From positions 1 to 51,196 of the forward strand of contig CALBEF010000100.1 in the NCBI GenBank assembly GCA_937927775.1: DNA of 51,196 nucleotides. The letters run 5' to 3'. The DNA comes from an uncultured Anaerolineae bacterium. GTDB lineage: Bacteria > Chloroflexota > Anaerolineae > J036 > Brachytrichaceae. Under the pieces are notes generated by a model, which had not been told where the DNA came from, did not search any database, and worked only from the letters and a program-made list of their open reading frames with translations. Shown piece after piece: positions 14,317 to 21,468 of the stretch (position 1 is the first letter of the stretch; each line of letters opens with the position of its first letter). Made by a program: the position numbers and the translations under genes.

Positions 14317-17193
14317 ATGCGCACTTTCGTCTCCCTCGACATCGAAACCACCGGCCTCGACCCCGAACGCGACGCGATTATCGAAATCGGCGTCGTGCGC
14401 TTTCGCGGCGATGAGGCGCTGGAGGAATGGAGCGGCATCGTCAACCCGCGCCGGCCCATTCCCCAAAAGATCACCGACCTCACCGGCATCACCCAGGACA
14501 TGATCGACCGCGAAGGCATCCCGCTGTGGGACGCCCTGCGACACGCGCAGCGCATCGTCGGCAACGCGCCCATCATCGGCCACAACATCGCCTTCGACCT
14601 CGGCTTCCTGCGCAAACAAAATCAGTTCCTCAGCAACCCGTCCATCGACACCTTCGAGCTGGCCGGCATCCTGGTGCCGCACGCCGGGCGCTACTCGCTG
14701 GGCGCGCTGGCAGCCGAGCTGGGCATCCAGTTGCCGGCCACCCATCGCGCCCTGGACGACGCGCGTGTGGCGCACCGGTTGTATATGAAACTGTTCGAGC
14801 GGGCGGTCGAATTGCCCAAAGACACGCTGGAAGAAATCGTCGCGTATGCCGAGCGCGGCGGCTGGTCGCTGGCCGAGTTCTGGCGCGACGCGCTGGAACG
14901 GCAGGCGCGCGGCGTGTTCACCACCACCATCGGCGCGCAACTCAAGCGCGCCAAATCCGGCCAGACCGTGCTGGCGCGCAAAGCGGCGCTGCAAGCGCAA
15001 CTGGCTGCCCAACCGCTTGAACCGCGCGAGGACATTCGCCCGCTGGATGTCGAGCAGGTCGCCGGCGCGCTGGCCGAGGGCGGCGCATTCGCCCGGCGCT
15101 TCAGCGGCTACGAAATGCGCCCGCAGCAGATCGACATGCTCAGGCTGGTGACAACCGCTTTCAACGAAGGGGGACATGCCGTGATCGAGGCCGGCACCGG
15201 CACCGGCAAATCGGTCGCCTACCTCATCCCGGCCATGTTGTGGGCCATCCAGAACGGCGAGCGCGTCGTCGTCAGCACCAACACCATCAACCTGCAGGAA
15301 CAGCTTTTCGAGAAGGACGTGCCGGCCGTCATCCAGGCGCTGGGCCTCGACGGGCGCGCGGCAGTGATGAAAGGGCGCGGGCGCTACCTGTGCCCGCTGC
15401 GGCTGAACGAGCTGCGCAGGAACGGCCCCAAAACGCTGGACGAGGCGCGCCTGCTGACCAAGATCCTCATCTGGCTGCCGAACACCCTCACCGGCGACGC
15501 CGACGAGCTGTTCATGCCGGCCCCCGGCGAGCGCGCCGCCTTCAACGCCCTGTCGGCGCAGAACCCCGCCTGCAACTTCAGCGCGTGCAGCGCCACCGAT
15601 TGCTACTTCCATCAGGCCCGCCGGCTGGCCGAGAGCGCGCACGTCGTGATCGTCAACCACGCCCTGCTGCTGGCCGACATCGCCGTCGAAAACCGCGCCC
15701 TGCCGGAATATCACTACCTGATTGTGGATGAGGCGCATCATTTGGAGGCAGCGGCCACCGATTCGCTCTCTTACAGCATCGACCGCTTCGAGATGGCGCG
15801 CCAGTTGGAGGAGTTGCGCAAACCCGGCGGCCGGCGCCCGACCGGTCTGCTGGCCGACATCGCCACGCGCGCCAAACAATCCCTGCCGGTCGATCAGGGC
15901 GGCATGCTCATCAACCTGACCGATGTGGCCGAACAGGCGACAGGCCGGGCAGCCGAGCGGGTCGATATTTTCTTCGACGAGTTCGTGGCGTTCCTCAGCG
16001 AGCACAACAGCGGCGATGCGTCGGACTACACGCAACGCACACGCATCACCCGCGCCGTGCGCAACAGCCCGGGCTGGTCGCGTCTGGACATTGCTTTCGA
16101 GAACCTGCGCCGCGAACTCAACGCGCTTATCCGGGGGCTGGACAGCATCTTCCGCGCGCTGAACGACTTGAGCAATGCCGGGATCAGCGATCTGGACATC
16201 CTGCTGGCGCGCATCAACGGCGCCATGCGCTTCTTCACCGACGCCGGCGAAAACATGACCGGCATGATCAGCAAGCCCAACGACCAGATGATCTACTGGG
16301 CCGAGATGGAGCCTGATCGCTCGAACGGCGCAACAGGACGGGGGCGCTCCTACACGCCGCGCCTGACGTTGCGCGCGGCGCCGCTGAATGTCGGCCCCCT
16401 GATGCGCAAACACCTGTGGGAGGCCAAAAAGTCGGTGGTGCTGACATCGGCCACCCTGCGCACCGCCACCCCGGCAACCCGCAATCAACCCAGCTTCAAC
16501 TACGTGCAGGAACGGCTGGACGCCGGCGATGTGACCACGCTGGCCGTAGGCTCGCCGTTCGACTACGCCGCGTCCACGCTGCTGTATCTGGTCACCGACA
16601 TACCAGAGCCGAATCAGGCCGGCTATCAGCCGATGGTCGAGCGCGCGCTGATCGAGCTGTTTCGCGCCTCACAGGGCCGGGGGCTGGCGCTGTTCACCAG
16701 CTACTCGCAACTGCGCGCCACCTCCCGCGCCATCAGCGCCACGCTGCTGGAAGACGGCATCGTGGTGTATGAGCAGGGCGATGGCACGTCACGCCGCGTC
16801 ATGCTCGAACAGTTCCGCGCCGCCGACAAGGCCGTGCTGCTGGGCACACGCAGCTTTTGGGAAGGGGTTGACATCCAGGGCGACAAGTTGAGCGCGGTCG
16901 CCATCTGCAAGCTGCCGTTCGACGTGCCCAGCGACCCGATCTTCGCCGCGCGCAGCGAGACATTTCAGGACGCCTTCAACGAGTATTCGGTGCCCGAGAC
17001 GGTGCTGCGCTTCCGGCAGGGGTTTGGCCGGCTCATCCGCTCGAAGACCGATCGCGGCGTGATTCTGGCGCTGGACAAACGGCTGATGAGCAAGGGCTAC
17101 GGCCAGGCCTTCCTGAACAGCCTGCCCGGCCCTACCATCCGGCGCGGCCCGCTCAGCGGTCTGAGCAAAGCCGTCACAGACTGGCTGACATGA
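14317..17193 (+). CDS. dinG: DinG-family helicase with amino-terminal DEDDh exonuclease domain
   Basis: This 958-residue fusion combines a DnaQ-like 3'-5' exonuclease (residues ~1-165: DIETTGLD, GHNIAFDLGFL and HRALDDARVAH carry the acidic and His catalytic residues) with an XPD/DinG superfamily-2 helicase. The Walker A motif GTGTGKS is near residue 293, the DEAH box DEAHH near 471, and the helicase VI block GFGRLIRSKTDRG near the end. Four cysteines between motifs I and II (RYLC, ACNFSAC, DCYFH) fit the Fe-S cluster of this family. Such fusions are common in Gram-positive and Chloroflexi relatives and are inferred to act in DNA repair. It is transcribed alone, divergent from the hydrogenase accessory cassette. 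Confidence 0.93.
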   Translation: MRTFVSLDIETTGLDPERDAIIEIGVVRFRGDEALEEWSGIVNPRRPIPQKITDLTGITQDMIDREGIPLWDALRHAQRIVGNAPIIGHNIAFDLGFLRKQNQFLSNPSIDTFELAGILVPHAGRYSLGALAAELGIQLPATHRALDDARVAHRLYMKLFERAVELPKDTLEEIVAYAERGGWSLAEFWRDALERQARGVFTTTIGAQLKRAKSGQTVLARKAALQAQLAAQPLEPREDIRPLDVEQVAGALAEGGAFARRFSGYEMRPQQIDMLRLVTTAFNEGGHAVIEAGTGTGKSVAYLIPAMLWAIQNGERVVVSTNTINLQEQLFEKDVPAVIQALGLDGRAAVMKGRGRYLCPLRLNELRRNGPKTLDEARLLTKILIWLPNTLTGDADELFMPAPGERAAFNALSAQNPACNFSACSATDCYFHQARRLAESAHVVIVNHALLLADIAVENRALPEYHYLIVDEAHHLEAAATDSLSYSIDRFEMARQLEELRKPGGRRPTGLLADIATRAKQSLPVDQGGMLINLTDVAEQATGRAAERVDIFFDEFVAFLSEHNSGDASDYTQRTRITRAVRNSPGWSRLDIAFENLRRELNALIRGLDSIFRALNDLSNAGISDLDILLARINGAMRFFTDAGENMTGMISKPNDQMIYWAEMEPDRSNGATGRGRSYTPRLTLRAAPLNVGPLMRKHLWEAKKSVVLTSATLRTATPATRNQPSFNYVQERLDAGDVTTLAVGSPFDYAASTLLYLVTDIPEPNQAGYQPMVERALIELFRASQGRGLALFTSYSQLRATSRAISATLLEDGIVVYEQGDGTSRRVMLEQFRAADKAVLLGTRSFWEGVDIQGDKLSAVAICKLPFDVPSDPIFAARSETFQDAFNEYSVPETVLRFRQGFGRLIRSKTDRGVILALDKRLMSKGYGQAFLNSLPGPTIRRGPLSGLSKAVTDWLT

Positions 17194-17235
17194 AGTATGG
17201 ATAATTGATCTGCGCGCACGCAACGCGCGTCGCTC

Positions 17236-17270
17236 ATCTAAAATCCAAAATCGAAAATCCGAAATCCGCA
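17236..17270. repeat. Single-direction heptamer array upstream of glgC
   Basis: AAAATCC/AAAATCG units form the 5' leader of glgC, ending just before its AGAGGGG ribosome-binding site. No opposite arm is present. Confidence 0.7.
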
Positions 17271-17282
17271 GAGGGGTTAAGA

Positions 17283-18545
17283 ATGCGAACACTCGCAATG
17301 ATTCTGGCCGGCGGCCGGGGCAGTCGTCTAAGTGTGTTGTCTGACAAACGCGCGAAGCCCGCCGTTCCTTTTGCAGGCAAATACCGCATCATCGACTTCC
17401 CGCTGTCCAACTGCGTCAACAGCGGCATTACCACCGTGGGTGTTCTGACCCAGTACCGGCCTCGCTCGCTGATGGATCACATCCGCAACGGCGCGCCGTG
17501 GGACCTCGACCGGCTGAATGGCGGTGTGTATGTCCTCTCCCCCTATCAGGGCCGCAAGGATTCGGACTGGTACGCCAACACCGCCGACGCCATCTACCAG
17601 AATCTCGATTTCATTCAGAATCAGAAGCCCGATTACGTGCTGGTGCTGGCCGGCGATCACATTTACAAAATGGATTACAGCATCCTGGTCAACTTCCACC
17701 AGGACAAGCAGGCCGATGTCACCATTGCGACCCTGCAGGTTGATCTCAATGAGGCCAGCCGGTTCGGCATCCTGCAAACCAGCAGTGATCTGCGCGTCAC
17801 CAGCTTTGAGGAAAAGCCCAGGCAGCCCAAAGGCACGCTGGCCTCGATGGGCATCTACGTGTTCAGCCGCGACGCCCTCGAGCGCGTCCTGCGCGAAGAC
17901 GCCCAGGACGGAAATTCTTCGCATGACTTCGGTCACAACGTCATCCCGAAAATGATTGACAACAACTACCGCGTGTTCGCCTTTCCCTATGGCGGCTACT
18001 GGGTGGATGTGGGAACCATCCAGGCGTACTGGGAGGCGCATGTGGACCTGCTGGCCGACAATCCAACGCTCGACCTGCTCGATCGTGAATGGGTCATCCA
18101 CACCCGCAGCGAAGAGCGTCCGCCCGTCAACATTCGCACCGGCGCCACCGTCAACCACAGCCTCATCACCGACGGCTGCGTGATCGAAGGCTCCGTGGAA
18201 TACTCGGTGCTCTCGCCGGGCGTGCGCGTGCATCGCGGGGCGGTGGTGCGCTATTCCATCATCATGACCGACGCGGTGATCGAGCCGGGGGCCGTGGTGG
18301 ACCACAGCATCGTAGACAAGCGCGTCGTGGTCGGGCGCGGCGCTCACATTGGTTTTGGCACCGACTTCACCGAGAACGCCGAGTTCAACATCAGCACCGG
18401 CATCAGCGTCGTCGGCAAGAACACGCTCATTCCGCCGAACCTCAAAGTCGGGCGCAACGTCGTCATCGGCAGCGACCTGAACGACGACGATTTCAGCGGC
18501 GACTCAATCCGGAGCGGCCAGAACATCGGCGTGCAAACGGATTAA
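17283..18545 (+). CDS. glgC: Glucose-1-phosphate adenylyltransferase (ADP-glucose pyrophosphorylase)
   Basis: This enzyme makes ADP-glucose from glucose-1-phosphate and ATP for glycogen synthesis. The 420-residue protein has the nucleotidyltransferase signature LAGGRGSRL near its start, the [15 protein letters not shown] block, [12 protein letters not shown] and the FEEKPRQP sugar-phosphate segment. A carboxy-terminal left-handed beta-helix is visible as hexapeptide-like repeats ([19 protein letters not shown]). The start is the ATG seven bases after AGAGGGG; an upstream in-frame Met arises from repeat sequence. No other glycogen gene is adjacent. The following gene starts five bases later but is functionally unrelated. 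Confidence 0.95.
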   Translation: MRTLAMILAGGRGSRLSVLSDKRAKPAVPFAGKYRIIDFPLSNCVNSGITTVGVLTQYRPRSLMDHIRNGAPWDLDRLNGGVYVLSPYQGRKDSDWYANTADAIYQNLDFIQNQKPDYVLVLAGDHIYKMDYSILVNFHQDKQADVTIATLQVDLNEASRFGILQTSSDLRVTSFEEKPRQPKGTLASMGIYVFSRDALERVLREDAQDGNSSHDFGHNVIPKMIDNNYRVFAFPYGGYWVDVGTIQAYWEAHVDLLADNPTLDLLDREWVIHTRSEERPPVNIRTGATVNHSLITDGCVIEGSVEYSVLSPGVRVHRGAVVRYSIIMTDAVIEPGAVVDHSIVDKRVVVGRGAHIGFGTDFTENAEFNISTGISVVGKNTLIPPNLKVGRNVVIGSDLNDDDFSGDSIRSGQNIGVQTD

Positions 18546-18550
18546 CCCCC

Positions 18551-18973
18551 ATGGCGCAACAACACCGCCTGAATCACCTGGCGATTGCCGTGACCGACCT
18601 CGACGCGGCTTTGGCGTTCTATCGCGACGCGCTTGGCCTTCACGTCGAGCGGGTCGAGACTGTCGAGCGCGAAGCAGTCGCAGTCGCTTTCCTGCCGCTG
18701 GGCGACGGCGAGAGCGAGATCGAGATCCTGCAACCGACCCGCGACGACACCGGCGTTGCCAAATGGCTGGCTAAACATGGCCCCGGCATGCATCACCTGT
18801 GCATCCAGGTGGCCGACATCGAAGCCACGCTCGCCCGCCTGGCCGCTCACGGCGCTGAACTCATCAACCCGCAGCCGGTCGAAAAGCCGGACGGCACCCG
18901 TTACGCCTTCATCCATCCCAAAAGCGCGTTCGGCGTCCTGGTCGAGTTGTACCAACTCCCACCCACCGCGTAA
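18551..18973 (+). CDS. mce: Methylmalonyl-CoA epimerase (VOC superfamily)
   Basis: This 140-residue metalloenzyme interconverts (R)- and (S)-methylmalonyl-CoA in propionate metabolism. The vicinal-oxygen-chelate fold is seen as two beta-alpha-beta-beta-beta halves. Metal-ligand candidates are His in RLNHLAIAV, His in GMHHLCIQV and Glu in VLVELYQL. The residues GSEIEILQP-like (here ESEIEILQP) and IHPKSAFGVLVEL are typical of the epimerase. It begins five bases after glgC and is therefore probably co-transcribed. The methylmalonyl-CoA mutase genes are not in the window. Another VOC function such as a glyoxalase is possible but less likely given the terminal HPKSAFGVLVE block. Confidence 0.85.
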   Translation: MAQQHRLNHLAIAVTDLDAALAFYRDALGLHVERVETVEREAVAVAFLPLGDGESEIEILQPTRDDTGVAKWLAKHGPGMHHLCIQVADIEATLARLAAHGAELINPQPVEKPDGTRYAFIHPKSAFGVLVELYQLPPTA

Positions 18974-19022
18974 TACGCAATACGCAATACGCACTACGCA
19001 ATACGCACTACGCAACACGCAG
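18974..19022. repeat. Single-direction heptamer array (ACGCAAT/ACGCACT)
   Basis: About six units of ACGCAAT, ACGCACT and ACGCAAC lie between the epimerase stop and the next start. This is the reverse complement of the GCGTATT family found at 31747 and 47424. Confidence 0.85.
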
Positions 19023-19031
19023 GGACGCACC

Positions 19032-19352
19032 ATGAGCACACCCGGCAGCATCGCATTGATCCTGTTGATCGTTCAGGCGCTGATCTGCGCCCTCGTGCCG
19101 CTGGCGATCGCCGGCGGGCTGGTCTACGCCATGCACAAGCTGCGCAAAGGCGCAGAACGCGCCATGCCCAAAGCGCAAGCCTTCACCGCCCAGGTGGCCG
19201 CCGGCACGCGAACGGTCTGCGACAAGATTGCCGAACCGCTCATCCGCGCTCATGCCGCAGCCGGCAACGCCCAGACTGTGGCTGCGTCCACGCGATCGCG
19301 CGTTCAGGCGCGCGTCCAAACCTTCATGTCGGGCCGGGGCCGGCGGGTGTGA
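19032..19352 (+). CDS. Small single-helix membrane protein
   Basis: This 106-residue protein is not recognised. Residues ~6-36 form one long hydrophobic segment (SIALILLIVQALICALVPLAIAG), followed by a basic helix (MHKLRKGAERAMPKAQ) and an Ala/Arg-rich tail ending RGRRV. By composition the tail would face the cytoplasm and may bind nucleic acid or lipid head groups. It follows the glgC-mce pair after a heptamer array and converges on the ECF sigma operon. It has no enzymatic motif. Confidence 0.6.
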   Translation: MSTPGSIALILLIVQALICALVPLAIAGGLVYAMHKLRKGAERAMPKAQAFTAQVAAGTRTVCDKIAEPLIRAHAAAGNAQTVAASTRSRVQARVQTFMSGRGRRV

Positions 19353-19397
19353 TCCGCGCGCGCCGCGTCTCACGCGCGCAGTTCAATGCGCCGTCGA

Positions 19398-19640
19398 TCA
19401 CCGCCGCAACCAGTGGCGGCGCACCGCCAGCGCAATCAGCAGCAGCCCGGCCAGGCAGGCCATGAAGTAGGCAGCCGGCCACCATGCCAGCCGGCGCGTT
19501 TCCCCCTGCGCAGCCTCGTGCAGCAACGCTGCTTTGGCGTCATTCACGAACTGCGGGCGCGGCGACACCGAGCCGACTGCCGCGTTGATGCGACGCTCCA
19601 GCCAGTCGATATCCTCAGCGGTCAGTTTCGCGCGTGTCAT
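19398..19640 (-). CDS. Small one-helix protein coupled to the ECF sigma factor (anti-sigma candidate)
   Basis: This 80-residue protein begins on an ATG that overlaps the sigma-factor stop (ATGA), so translation is coupled. Residues 1-50 are polar and helical (LTAEDIDWLERRINAAV). Residues ~53-73 are one membrane span (AAYFMACLAGLLLIALAV) with a basic end (RRHWLRR). Position and size suggest a minimal membrane anchor or anti-sigma factor. It has no zinc-binding HxxxCxxC motif, so it is not of the ZAS type. The role is inferred only from the coupling. Confidence 0.6.
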   Translation of the reverse strand: MTRAKLTAEDIDWLERRINAAVGSVSPRPQFVNDAKAALLHEAAQGETRRLAWWPAAYFMACLAGLLLIALAVRRHWLRR

Positions 19641-20326
19641 GTGATTCCGTCCAACACTTCCCGGAGTTGGGCCAGCGTGCGATGGTACAGCGACTTCACA
19701 GCCCCCTCGCTGCGATTCATGATCTGCCCGATTTCCGCGTTCTGCATCTGCTCCACAAACTTCAGCACCACCAACTGCTGGCGATCTTCCGGCAGCAGCC
19801 GGATTGCCCGTATCAGGCGATCGCGCTGCCGGTCCACATCGATCTTCAAATCGGCATCGTCGTGATGCGCGCCGTGCAATTCCATCTGGGCGTCGTCCAG
19901 CGGCACCGAGGGGTGCCGGCTGTTGTCGCGGTGGAAGTTGGCCACCACGTTGTGCGCAATGCGGTACAGCCATGCCGAGAACGGCACGCCCCGGTCACGG
20001 TAGTTGTGAACGTGCTTCAGCGCGCGCATGAACACCCGAGCCGTCAAGTCCTCGGCGTCCTCGCTGTTGCCCACGCGGTAATAGACATACCGATAGATCG
20101 CGCCCACATACCGCTCGTACAGCCTGCCAAACGCCTCTGGATTTTGCCGGGCCTGTCGCGCCAGTGATGCATCGTCCTCGGGCGCTGGCGCTGCCTGGGT
20201 GTGCTCATCAACCGCTGGCGTCTCCGGCGCTGGTTCCTCGAATCCGCGATCTGCCTGGCTCATTGTCAAAACACGCTTGTCGCGCTTCAGTTGCGCGATC
20301 GAATCGGGTGAAACTGCTTTTTGCAT
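19637..20326 (-). CDS. ECF-type RNA polymerase sigma factor
   Basis: This 229-residue sigma-70 family protein has region 2 at ~58-125 (AFGRLYERYVGAIYRYVYYRVGNSEDAEDLTARVFMRAL, then FSAWLYRIAHNVVANFHR) and region 4 at ~165-225 (LPEDRQQLVVLKFVEQMQNAEIGQIMNRSEGAVKSLYHRTL). About 50 acidic, Pro-rich residues precede region 2. A second possible start (MSQADRG) lies 21 codons later, and neither has a clear Shine-Dalgarno sequence. It is divergent from the glycosyltransferase gene. The small membrane protein downstream is probably its regulator. Its target regulon is not visible. Confidence 0.9.
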   Translation of the reverse strand: MQKAVSPDSIAQLKRDKRVLTMSQADRGFEEPAPETPAVDEHTQAAPAPEDDASLARQARQNPEAFGRLYERYVGAIYRYVYYRVGNSEDAEDLTARVFMRALKHVHNYRDRGVPFSAWLYRIAHNVVANFHRDNSRHPSVPLDDAQMELHGAHHDDADLKIDVDRQRDRLIRAIRLLPEDRQQLVVLKFVEQMQNAEIGQIMNRSEGAVKSLYHRTLAQLREVLDGIT

Positions 20327-20409
20327 GGCGGGGATCGCGTCCCAGAGGAAGGCGCCGGCGCGCAGGAACTCAGTTGCTCAGTCGAACCCTCGCCTGAATG
20401 TGCGGCGAT

Positions 20410-20415
20410 TATAAT
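20410..20415 (+). promoter_or_regulatory. -10 element of the glycosyltransferase gene (near-leaderless)
   Basis: A perfect TATAAT ends 10 bases before the chosen ATG at 20426, giving a leader of only a few nucleotides. No -35 consensus is evident. Confidence 0.55.
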
Positions 20416-20425
20416 GGCGCGCGCT

Positions 20426-21436
20426 ATGACTGGATCGCCCCAACATGCCCCGCGCGATGCTGCCTGCGGGCATGTGGAGGGCCGGCCGGCCTGCCGCCCG
20501 GCCCTCGTGTCCGTTATCATCCCCACCTGGAACGGCGCGCATCACCTGCCGGTCTGCCTGAACGCGCTGCGCCAACAGACGCTGCCGGCTTACGAAGTCA
20601 TCCTGGTCGACAACGCATCCAGCGACAACACACGGGCGCTGGTGGCGCAGGATTTCCCGGAGGCGCGGCTGATCGCGCTGCCCACGAACAAACGGTTCGC
20701 CGGCGCCTGCAACGTCGGCATCCGCGCCTCGCGCGGCGAATTCGTGGCGCTGCTGAACAACGACACCGAGGCCGACCCGCGCTGGCTGGAGAACGTGGTC
20801 GCCACATTCGACGCGCACCCCGACGCCGGCTTCGTCGCCAGCAAACTGCGGCTATTCGACCAGCGCGACCGGCTGCACTCTGCCGGCGACTATTACACGC
20901 TGCGCGGCGTGCCCGGCAACCGGGGCGTGTGGCAGGTGGATGATGGCCGCTTCGACACAGAATATGTGTTCGGCGCCTGCGGCGCGGCGTCGGTCTACCG
21001 GCGCGCCATGCTCGACCAGATTGGCCTGCTCGATGAGACCTTCGAGTTTTCGTGCGAAGACGTGGACCTGTCGTGGCGCGCGCAACTGGCCGGCTACAAG
21101 TGCGCTTTCGCCCGCGAAGCCATCGTCTACCACAAGGTCAGCGCGACCGGCGGCGGCATCTTGAACAGCTACTACGACGGGCGCAATTTCATCTGGCTGC
21201 TGGCCAAGGATGTGCCGGGCGACATCCTGCGCCCGCACCTGGGCAAAATCCTCGCCGAGCAGTGGCGCATCACCCGCGCCGCGCTGCGCGCCTGGCGCGG
21301 GCAGGCGGCGCGCAACCGGCTGAAGGGGCAACTGGCCGGCGTGCTCGGCATCCCGCGCATGCTGGGCCGGCGGCGCGCCGTGCAACGCGCGCGCGCCATC
21401 AGCAAAGCTGATCTGGCCGGCCTGCTCGACGCATAG
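20426..21436 (+). CDS. Family 2 glycosyltransferase
   Basis: This 336-residue GT-A fold transferase probably adds a sugar to a cell-surface glycan or lipid. It has the family 2 opening VSVIIPTWNG, the LVDNASSDNT nucleotide-binding segment, the DxD-like LLNNDTEAD and the acceptor-base region FEFSCEDVDLSWRAQLAGYK. The carboxy-terminal ~70 residues are basic and amphipathic (RAALRAWRGQAARNRLKGQ), suggesting membrane association. The GTs most similar by motif are rhamnosyltransferase-like proteins. The start at 20426 is chosen because the -10 TATAAT lies just upstream; earlier frames overlap the promoter. It precedes the secreted C39-like gene but has its own promoter. Confidence 0.88.
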   Translation: MTGSPQHAPRDAACGHVEGRPACRPALVSVIIPTWNGAHHLPVCLNALRQQTLPAYEVILVDNASSDNTRALVAQDFPEARLIALPTNKRFAGACNVGIRASRGEFVALLNNDTEADPRWLENVVATFDAHPDAGFVASKLRLFDQRDRLHSAGDYYTLRGVPGNRGVWQVDDGRFDTEYVFGACGAASVYRRAMLDQIGLLDETFEFSCEDVDLSWRAQLAGYKCAFAREAIVYHKVSATGGGILNSYYDGRNFIWLLAKDVPGDILRPHLGKILAEQWRITRAALRAWRGQAARNRLKGQLAGVLGIPRMLGRRRAVQRARAISKADLAGLLDA

Positions 21437-21455
21437 CCCCGCGCGGCTGTTGACC

Positions 21456-21461
21456 TATAAT
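21456..21461 (+). promoter_or_regulatory. -10 element giving a leaderless mRNA
   Basis: A perfect TATAAT ends seven bases before the ATG at 21469, so transcription would start at or next to the start codon. There is no Shine-Dalgarno sequence. Confidence 0.6.
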
Positions 21462-21468
21462 CCCGTTC

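Noticed and set aside
14191-16488. 765-codon minus-strand frame opposite dinG
   Set aside because: Shadow of the helicase gene, which has clear Walker A, DEAH and Fe-S motifs.
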